A stretch of DNA of 64,000 nucleotides from Rosellinia necatrix (Eukaryota; Ascomycota; Sordariomycetes; Xylariales; Xylariaceae): positions 6,386,001 to 6,450,000 of the forward strand of contig JAGYVD010000001.1 of assembly GCA_021209875.1 (NCBI GenBank), given 5' to 3'. Below, in pieces: positions 55,087 to 64,000 of the stretch (its first letter is position 1; each line of letters starts with the position of its first letter). A program made the translations under genes and the position numbers. The notes below the pieces were generated by a model, which saw nothing but the letters and a program-made list of their open reading frames with translations, was not told where the DNA came from and searched no databases.

Positions 55087-55416
55087 ATGCAGCAAATCAT
55101 ACCACGGGCTTCCCGTATCTCCCGCGTCTTGAATGCTACGTTTCCTGGCATCCCCCTCTACCGGCGCCTCGCCAGTACCGGACCCAATTCACAAACCCAC
55201 AGGCCATCGACCAGGGAGCACGATGTCGCATCGCGCCAGACCCAAACACCCCGAGCGCAGGGCCAGGGGAGATCCGTAGCGCGGCTAGACGAGGAGCTGA
55301 GGCAGAAGATGTCGGGGATAGCAGGTGATGGCGGTGAGGCGGGCATCGAGTACGAGGACGGGAAGCCGGCGGCCATGAAGCGGAGCGTCAGGAACAACAT
55401 GTTCCGATACATATGA
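55087..55416 (+). CDS. Small conserved fungal protein with mitochondrial presequence
   Basis: The product is 109 residues from a single exon. The N-terminus (about 1-32, MQQIIPRASRISRVLNATFP) is basic, free of acids, and ends at RRLAST, a typical mitochondrial import signal with cleavage near ST. A variable Gln/Arg/Thr linker follows. The C-terminal block from DEELRQKMSGIAGDGGEAGI to MFRYI has the compact, strongly patterned look of a conserved domain, and I believe similar C-termini occur in many ascomycete hypotheticals. The stop comes directly after this block, so the frame is complete. Function is unknown. An out-of-frame ATG at 55065 overlaps the leader. Confidence 0.75.
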   Translation: MQQIIPRASRISRVLNATFPGIPLYRRLASTGPNSQTHRPSTREHDVASRQTQTPRAQGQGRSVARLDEELRQKMSGIAGDGGEAGIEYEDGKPAAMKRSVRNNMFRYI

Positions 55417-56078
55417 TTGAGCGAGGCTGACGGCAATGGAATTATAAACTATTTAGATAAAAGGCCTTTGCAATGGAAAATCAAATATCGTGTACACCTC
55501 AATGATTGTGAGGACCAGCCTGACGGAAGAATCGCCCTTTCTCGTATGTTCAGCCGAGAGACGAGTTACCGCAGGCACAAGGCCTGCAAGTAACATCGGG
55601 TAGAAATAGTCGCCCTAGCGTAGAGAAACTTCAACTATAAGTTGTACATGTTGCTTTTACGTAGGAGACATTAGCGCCAACAAGACGGAACCATGGCGGT
55701 GATATGCAAAAAGGCAGCATGGACAAATATACGGAGAGCGTCTAAGGTGGCAAGAAAAGCTCAAATCTACGAATGTCACAATATCCTCCGAGGTAGATTA
55801 AGTAGGTACTGCTCCCAATATGCATTCACCTAACACCTTGTGTTAAGGTATCTTGATAGCGAAGATATATAGCATATGAAGATGGGTGCCGCGCCAACGT
55901 GAGTTTGGCAATCCGTAGCCTTCTTAGGGGTCTGGTATACAGCACAACCATCCATCGTCCAAAACGCCATTCGCCCGCCCGCCAGAAAACGCCATAAGCA
56001 ACATTGAACCTCGTAACTATAACCTGCCGATATCGCAGCCACCGCCCCCGTCTTCACGGCGGGACCGAATGAATTGAC
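55417..56078. other. Spacer between the small mitochondrial-type gene and FEN1
   Basis: About 660 bases at which two genes converge. AT-rich, with no gene recognised. Confidence 0.5.
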
Positions 56079-57466
56079 CTACGCGGTTCCTCTCGGCCGG
56101 CCTTTGGCCTTGGCCTTCTCCTTCTTCTCCTCCTTGACCTTCTTCTTCTTTGCCTCGTTCTGTTCCTCGTGTTTCCGCTTTAGCGCGGCCTTCTCCTCCT
56201 CCGTCTTTGGGACCGGCTTGAAGAACCCCTCCAGTCGTGCCTGCTGCGAGCTCTTGCTGCCCTTCTCTAGCCTGGCGGCTCCCGCGCGCACCCGGTCCTC
56301 GTTGAAGCCCTTGTCCGTGCATAGGAATTTGACAAGGCCATCGATGTCGGGCTTCTCCCACTTGAAGTCGCATAGCGGATCGTCGGCTTTCCGTACGTCA
56401 GGTTCGAAGAACAACGCCCGCGCATCGGCGAAAGGCCAGTCATCGGGCACCGTGTACTTGTGCTTGGGATCATTTTGAATGAATTCAACGACCTTTTCGA
56501 GTGTGCCGTGTTCGCGTATGAGCTTCAGGGCGGTGGAAGGGCCAACCTTGGGGATGGGGTCGAGGTAATCGCATCCAAGCAGAATACAGAGATCCACAAA
56601 CTATGCCCCATTAGCAATGAACAAGTGATTACTCTGATGTGCAAGGCGACCTACTTGTTTGCGATCCATTTGTAAACCCTCAAGAGCCCTGTCTACTGAG
56701 ATCTCCTGGATAGGCTCCTTTCGCTGTTCGCTGAAGGTCAAGTGTCGTAGAAGAATCGGACTATCAAAGCAAAGCGTGTCCATATCCTCGCTGGCCGCGG
56801 CATAGACCTTACCTGCCCTGGCGAGCACGGCACACTGGGCCTCGGCCTCGGTAGGAGCGATGATATAGGGGATGCCCATCAGCTTGAGTAGCTGCTGGCA
56901 CTCGGCGTTGTGCTCGCGGGTAACCCGGACGGTCCGGCGCGAGAACTTCTCGACATCCTCGGCAGTACCAGTCTCTTTGGCCTCTTCGAGGTCCTCGTGG
57001 GCTTCGGCCTTACGCTGGAATCGCTTGGCAAGCTCTCCCGACTTGAGCTTCGGGGGGGCACCGTCGAAGACGTAGAGGGGCTTGATGCCGTTATCGACCA
57101 TGCGAAGAGTGCGGTAGAACATGCCCATGAGATGGGAGGTGGTATCGCCCGACTCGTTCGTCAGCTGCTGGCCATCGGATCGGACCGCAATGAGGAAACT
57201 GTAGATGCTCATGGAGCTAAGGGCAATCATTGCTACGTTAGTGTGTGATGGTGGCAGACAAGCAAACGGAGATAGCGTGGGCATTGTTGTAGACATACGC
57301 ATCCTATGCAATGCGAGGTTAGACAAAATCCGCAGGCGGGGGGATACAGGGGGTGCGTTGGACGTACTATGGCAACTTTGCGACCGAAATGGTTCTTGAT
57401 CTCGCCCTCCTTGATGGCCGCGGGCGCCTCCTCCTTAATGACGGAGAAAAGACCTTTAATACCCAT
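56079..57466 (-). CDS. FEN1: Flap endonuclease 1 (Rad27)
   Basis: Structure-specific 5' nuclease that removes flaps during Okazaki-fragment maturation and long-patch base-excision repair. Exons are 57466-57368, 57303-57299, 57216-56655 and 56600-56079, giving 395 residues. The XPG N-domain begins [15 protein letters not shown]. Asp34 is the first codon of the 5-base second exon, followed by ASMSIYSFL. Later metal ligands are visible in VFDGAPP, the I-domain [16 protein letters not shown] and LLGCDYL. The PCNA-binding box QARLEGFF lies near residue 340, and a Lys/Glu-rich basic tail ends the protein. The microexon was placed because only GATGC between a CATAG acceptor and a GTATGT donor restores the universal VAIDASMS. 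It lies between converging 55087 and divergent spacer DNA. Confidence 0.96.
57299..57303 (-). other. FEN1: 5-bp FEN1 microexon encoding the catalytic Asp34 codon
   Basis: The minus strand reads CATTGCATAG, then GATGC, then GTATGTCT. Upstream exon 1 ends in phase 0 after VAI, and the next exon begins with C TCC ATG. GAT therefore encodes Asp34 and GC+C encodes Ala35. Skipping the microexon would shift the frame. Confidence 0.9.
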
Positions 57467-58171
57467 GTTGGCAGTACGATGGCGAAGGGCGATGAATAAT
57501 GAATTGGCCCACTGTGTACTGCTGTGGTTGTATAGTTGTGCCCAGAATGCAGGTTGTAGTGGGTGAGATGGAGAGAGGCAGAGGAAGATGGGAAGGCAGT
57601 GATGTCACGACACCAAAAATACCCAGGTTAATCAATTAAAAAACCAGAGAAAGCGACGCGCTTCCGACAGTGGTAGTAAGTGGCCTATCTAGTCTAGGTC
57701 AGCACGCGTGTTGCGCGACTGTGGAGAATTGGAGATTGTGGGGCCCCCTTACAGACAGCCAGGCAGACACCCTGCAGCTGGTGTAGGTAACATACATGTT
57801 AAGCAACTAGCCGTTACCTAACTAGGTAAGTAGATAAGGTTAGGTACTATCTACACAGGCATCCAGTGTTGCTGCCTGCCTCCTTGACAGCGGCTTCCAA
57901 GCGATATCCAATCTTCCATCACATAATCTCACATCCTCCCGCATTTAGTCCATCCCAACCCCCTAATAAGTTGAAACAAATGTTATTTCACCCATATAGA
58001 TCAGCCAACACAGGCGGTGGGTGTGTCGCGGGTGCCATATATACCATTTAAGTCTAACAAATGCCCAATCCAAGCGATCTCAACATGAGGGCCGTGTTCA
58101 TCCTCATACTCCGGCCAATTCAAGCCTAAGAGGAAGGGTATTCATCACCCGTCCAGCCCTCGCCAACTGCG
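57467..58171. other. Spacer upstream of FEN1
   Basis: It contains the FEN1 promoter and the 3' end of the MFS gene. TAACTAGGTAAGTAGATAAGGTTAGGTA near 57815-57847 belongs to the GGTA repeat family seen elsewhere. No gene is seen. Confidence 0.45.
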
Positions 58172-60199
58172 TTAAATCGTGTATCTGAACTTTGGGCTCT
58201 CGTCCCCCAGTTCGGCCAGCTCTTCTTCAGACAGGCCTTCATGCTCCGGCTTGATCCGTCCCTCATCGCGTCTCCTATTCTCACGGCTATACCAGAACCA
58301 GAGAAACCCATGGGCCAGCGCCGCTAATCCTACTAATGACAGCGATATAGCGTTGCCCTTTATGTACCGCGGCTGGTCGACGCTCGGGCTACCCGTCTGT
58401 CAGCGGCAGGTCCATAGGGCCATGCTGATAATGCTCATGGAATTGACTTACTAGATAAAAGACACCATGATCCCGCTACTATTGCCAATAGTGAGCTGCA
58501 TACCGTTGGCCGTTGTGCGCTTGCCATATCGCGGACTATTGTTTGGAAGCTGCGTATCCGAGTCAGCCACGTAATGAACGACAGGAGACCGCCCAAGGCC
58601 CGGCCATCGCAAGAGACTCACCCAAGCCAGAGGCAATCCCACTATAATGTAGAGACCAGCCGCAATCAGGAAACACCTTGCACGCGTTAGCCGCCTTGAT
58701 TAGATAATGCGGCTGTTGGTCCATCTTACCCAAAGTAATGCACACCCGCCGACGTGTCAGAGATCAAGAGCCCGTAGCCTATCACGCTAACTGCCCCGAA
58801 GACCACACAGAAGACGCCTCGCATCTGCTTCCGATCCGAAACGAAAGCAATCGCCATGTACGAAAGGGCACCAAGCCCGTAGCATGGGATGGTGAGCAGT
58901 TGAATCTGGGCTGTGGACCAAGAGCCCAAGCCTTTGATGATCGTAGGTAGGAAGGTCGAGTAGCCTGCCCTCCACGTCAGCCTCGACTGTACTACACACG
59001 GCACGACGGTCGCGAGTACAACGCTACTTACCATACAGCATCGTGTCAGCTCCAAACTGCGCGACGCAGAATACCCACACTCTCCAATCCTTGAACGCCT
59101 TCATCATATCCTTCTTGCTGAATTGCTGTGCACTCTCCGTGAATCCATACTGGCGCCGGTGTCTCACGATCATGAACTTCTTCTCCTCGGCCGTCAAGAA
59201 GTACGCGTGTTCAGGGTTGTTAGGCAAGAGGAAGAAAACGGCGATACCCAGCACGACGGTAGGTATTCCCTCGAGAATCATGATCCATCGCCACCCGCTC
59301 ATCCCCTGCACCCCATCTAAATGCCCGATTCCATAGGCCAGGAGACCCCCGAGCGCGCCGGCGACGGCGGCACTGACAAATAGATAACCCACGCGTAATG
59401 CTAGTTCACGCTTTGTATAGAAGAAGGTGAGGTACACGTTGAGGCCCGGGAACAACCCGGCTTCAAACGCACCCAAAAGTAACCGCAGAGCCACCAAACT
59501 CTTGAAGTTCTGCACGAATCCTGTAGCCAGCGCAATTATACCCCAGGTAAACACGATGAAAGCCAACCAACGCTGCGGCCCGAAGGGCTTCAAAACAAGA
59601 TTGGAGGGTATCTCAAATATGAGGTCTGTCGATCTGGTATCAGCTCTACACCATACATTTCATCGGAACTGTACCGAGGCTTATAGCGCCACGAATCGCC
59701 ACAAGTACTCCAGGGGTAGAGCTTATTAACTAACTAGGCTCCTTACTTACAAGTCACGAAGAGGATAGAAACGGCAATCTGGAACTGATTAGGAGTAAGA
59801 TCGAGGTCTTCCTCTAAACCGTAGAGCCGCGCATTGCCGATATTGACTCTGCGAATCGATTAGCGCTTATCCTACCTATATATATATATACCGCAGGTAT
59901 CTCTCCACGGGACTGACCTATCCAAGAAGCTGAATGTGTCTATGATGTCGAAGGTCAGGCTAGGGTCCAGTGGGGTAGTCAACTAGGACTCGGTCAAACT
60001 CACACAGTAACATGACAAGAGGAATAAGATGCCAATCCAGCTTGCGCACTAGCTTCTGCTCGTCAACGCCGAAATTTGCATCCCCATCGTATGCAATACC
60101 ATCGTCGGTAGACCGCGGCGCCACCTTAGAGTCCGAATGGGACGATTTTGAGCTGTCGACGGCCATCGTTCGTCTGTGCGCTCCCTCCAACGTCCCCAT
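58172..60199 (-). CDS. MFS transporter, anion:cation symporter (Dal5/allantoate permease) family
   Basis: Plasma-membrane proton symporter for small organic anions such as allantoate, nicotinate or dipeptides. The exact substrate cannot be assigned. Exons are 60199-60004, 59939-59918, 59848-59751, 59625-59032, 58964-58730, 58676-58622, 58549-58452 and 58388-58172, giving 504 residues with all phases consistent. The family signature LDWHLIPLVMLLYTFSFLDRVNIGNARLYGL is split by a 22-base second exon. RLLLGAFEAGLFPGLNVYL (TM4) and GWRWIMILEGIPTVVLGI (TM6) are typical. The C-terminal half (YSTFLPTIIKGLG, AIAFVSDRKQMR, NSSGIMVSFIYPSVDQPRYIKGN) completes 12 helices, with a 55-residue acidic cytosolic tail. 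An alternative start is the ATG at 60166. Confidence 0.92.
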
Positions 60200-61638
60200 C
60201 TCGACGTCTATGAGGTGAGCAGACGAAATGGGGGAACAGGCGTTGAGTTCTGCGTTTGCAGGTGTGGGTAAGTTGAAGCCTGGTCGTCGTAACCGAATGC
60301 GTCGAAGCCCTAGATTATAAACGGAAGGATATAACCTGCAGTTCCATGTGCTGGCGGCGTGGAAATGGTACTAATGGGCGAGTATCCTCTAACCCCACAA
60401 TACCAAGACACAGGAAGATTTGCATGGGGGTTATTCAACAAGTGTAATCAAGTACCTACATATAATGATCTAAAGCGGCTTTGATAGGTCTAGGGTGGAG
60501 GCTGAATCTCGTCGGGTGGTTGATGGTTGATAAAGGCACTATTGGTGATCCGCTCTGCGATACTACGTTAGGGGTCAAATAAGCTTGAAATGGCACACAT
60601 AGATGTGCCGCCATGTAACCACTTTCAGCGACCCAATCTCCCGGATCACAAGTACCTCCTCACCCTGCTATGCCATGATCTGGTACCCAATGTAAGGGTA
60701 ACGTCACCCGAAGTAATCAGCAATTGTACAAGTAAGTTGTGCGCTATTTGTTTGAAGGGTACTCATCAAGCGTCACAAGCTAGGTATTTGAACGTCTAAA
60801 AGGAATTTACCTATAAGTAAACGACGAAGAGTTTCTGGCCTATCGTGTAAACATACAAATAACCTCAACTATTGCCGCCAAGTCTTGGGGTGAAAATTTA
60901 ATGCGTTATCGCGACCCCCCTTCCCCTTCCCCCGCAGAAGAGTTAGCAACACCGGCATGCCATGCAAGACATGAGCTTACTTTACTTGGTTCGTCACGTG
61001 CCAACCAATAAAAAGGGAATCGAAGAACGCCGGGATGAATAAAACGTCTTATTGGAAGATACAACCAGCCTGTGTTTATCTAACTGTAGAGTTCTTACAC
61101 CAGCCCTGCGATCGCATCACTACTGACTTACTATGAAATATTAGTCCCGATGACTTATCTTATGACTCGGTGGGGATGCTAAACAATACTACGCTCTCGG
61201 GCCGTGCGTGCGGGTGATGCGATCCGCCGATTACATCATGGTCGAGTTGCCCCTCTGATAAAGAGAAGGGGGGGGCGGACTAGTCAGGGCAAGTCCCCGT
61301 TGCCTACTAGTTACTACAATATGTATGTAAGTCACAATCCACTCCAGTCATACATACGATAAGGATGCGTTATTGGATTTTACTGATGGATTGAGGGAGT
61401 CGGAGAAAGATAAGCGAAGGTAGATCGAATTCATGATAGACAATTACGAGACGGCACATAGTACGGAACACTCCGGCATCTGTCAAAGTAGTAGACGCGA
61501 GGAGACATAACAGATTGATGTTTCTTCGTTCTACTCGGATTGGGTCTCTATATCCTAGCTACTTAATTCACGAGTTTATAACGCCATGTGAAATTGTAGT
61601 CCAAAACGTGCCAGGTCATCACACCCGCTCGCTGCCTA

Positions 61639-61670
<32 letters not shown>

Positions 61671-61704
61671 CTCTCTAATTCTCGCTATTTCGCAACACGC
61701 CTCC
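60200..61704. other. 1.5 kb spacer between the MFS and SDR genes
   Basis: It holds the MFS promoter (left) and SDR 3' region (right). A TTATAA lies near 60313 on the MFS side, a G-run at 61268-61276, and a (TC)n tract at 61637-61672. No gene is seen; a 70-codon frame at 60590-60799 is uninformative. Confidence 0.45.
61637..61672 (+). repeat. (TC)n dinucleotide repeat
   Basis: About 15 uninterrupted TC/CT units just downstream of the short-chain dehydrogenase stop codon. Confidence 0.95.

Positions 61705-64000
<2,296 letters not shown>

Overview
The window looks like nuclear DNA of a filamentous ascomycete, most likely a Sordariomycete. The genes are intron-rich, with short introns (about 50 to 350 bases) that have GTAAGT/GTATGT-like donors and CTAAC-like branch points. 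The left end carries the gene set that normally flanks the mating-type (MAT) locus in that class, and the proteins are typical of filamentous fungi. The order within the class (Xylariales, Glomerellales or other) cannot be fixed from this sequence alone.

Left block (1-16.7 kb), conserved housekeeping: APN2 (cut by the left edge) and COX13 are divergent. They are followed by SLA2 (minus), the complex I assembly factor CIA30 (plus), APC5 (minus) and the ABC-F ATPase ELF1/NEW1 (plus). APN2, COX13, SLA2 and APC5 are the classical MAT neighbours, yet no MAT gene lies between COX13 and SLA2. A MAT gene, if present, is expected beyond position 1, on the 3' side of APN2.

Middle (17-37.5 kb): a family-25 glycosyltransferase gene with broken frames, a small secreted cysteine-rich protein, a 3 kb gene-free stretch, an unrecognised 183-residue protein, a ceramide synthase (LAG1 type), a Bax-inhibitor-like membrane protein (BXI1), the septin CDC11, an HSV2-like PROPPIN and the U2 snRNP/RES-complex protein IST3. 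These act in sphingolipid synthesis, membrane stress, septin assembly, autophagy-related lipid binding and splicing. They look like an ordinary conserved gene neighbourhood, not a pathway cluster.

Right-centre (37.5-55.5 kb), accessory: sparse genes in long, repeat-containing spacers. It holds a decayed coding remnant, a Zn(II)2Cys6 regulator, a hypothetical gene with two frameshifts, a small secreted protein, an amidoligase-family enzyme in a strikingly GC-rich reading frame, a tyrosine/arginine-rich small protein with a cysteine cluster, and a small conserved protein with a mitochondrial-type N-terminus.

Right end (56-64 kb): FEN1 (with a 5-base microexon that encodes the active-site Asp34), an MFS anion:cation symporter of the Dal5 type, and an NADP-mannitol-dehydrogenase-like short-chain reductase. 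No convincing tRNA, rRNA, CRISPR array or intact transposon was seen. Exon joins were derived by hand from splice signals, reading-frame continuity and family resemblance. The candidates most worth following are the MAT-flank arrangement, the FEN1 microexon and the amidoligase.
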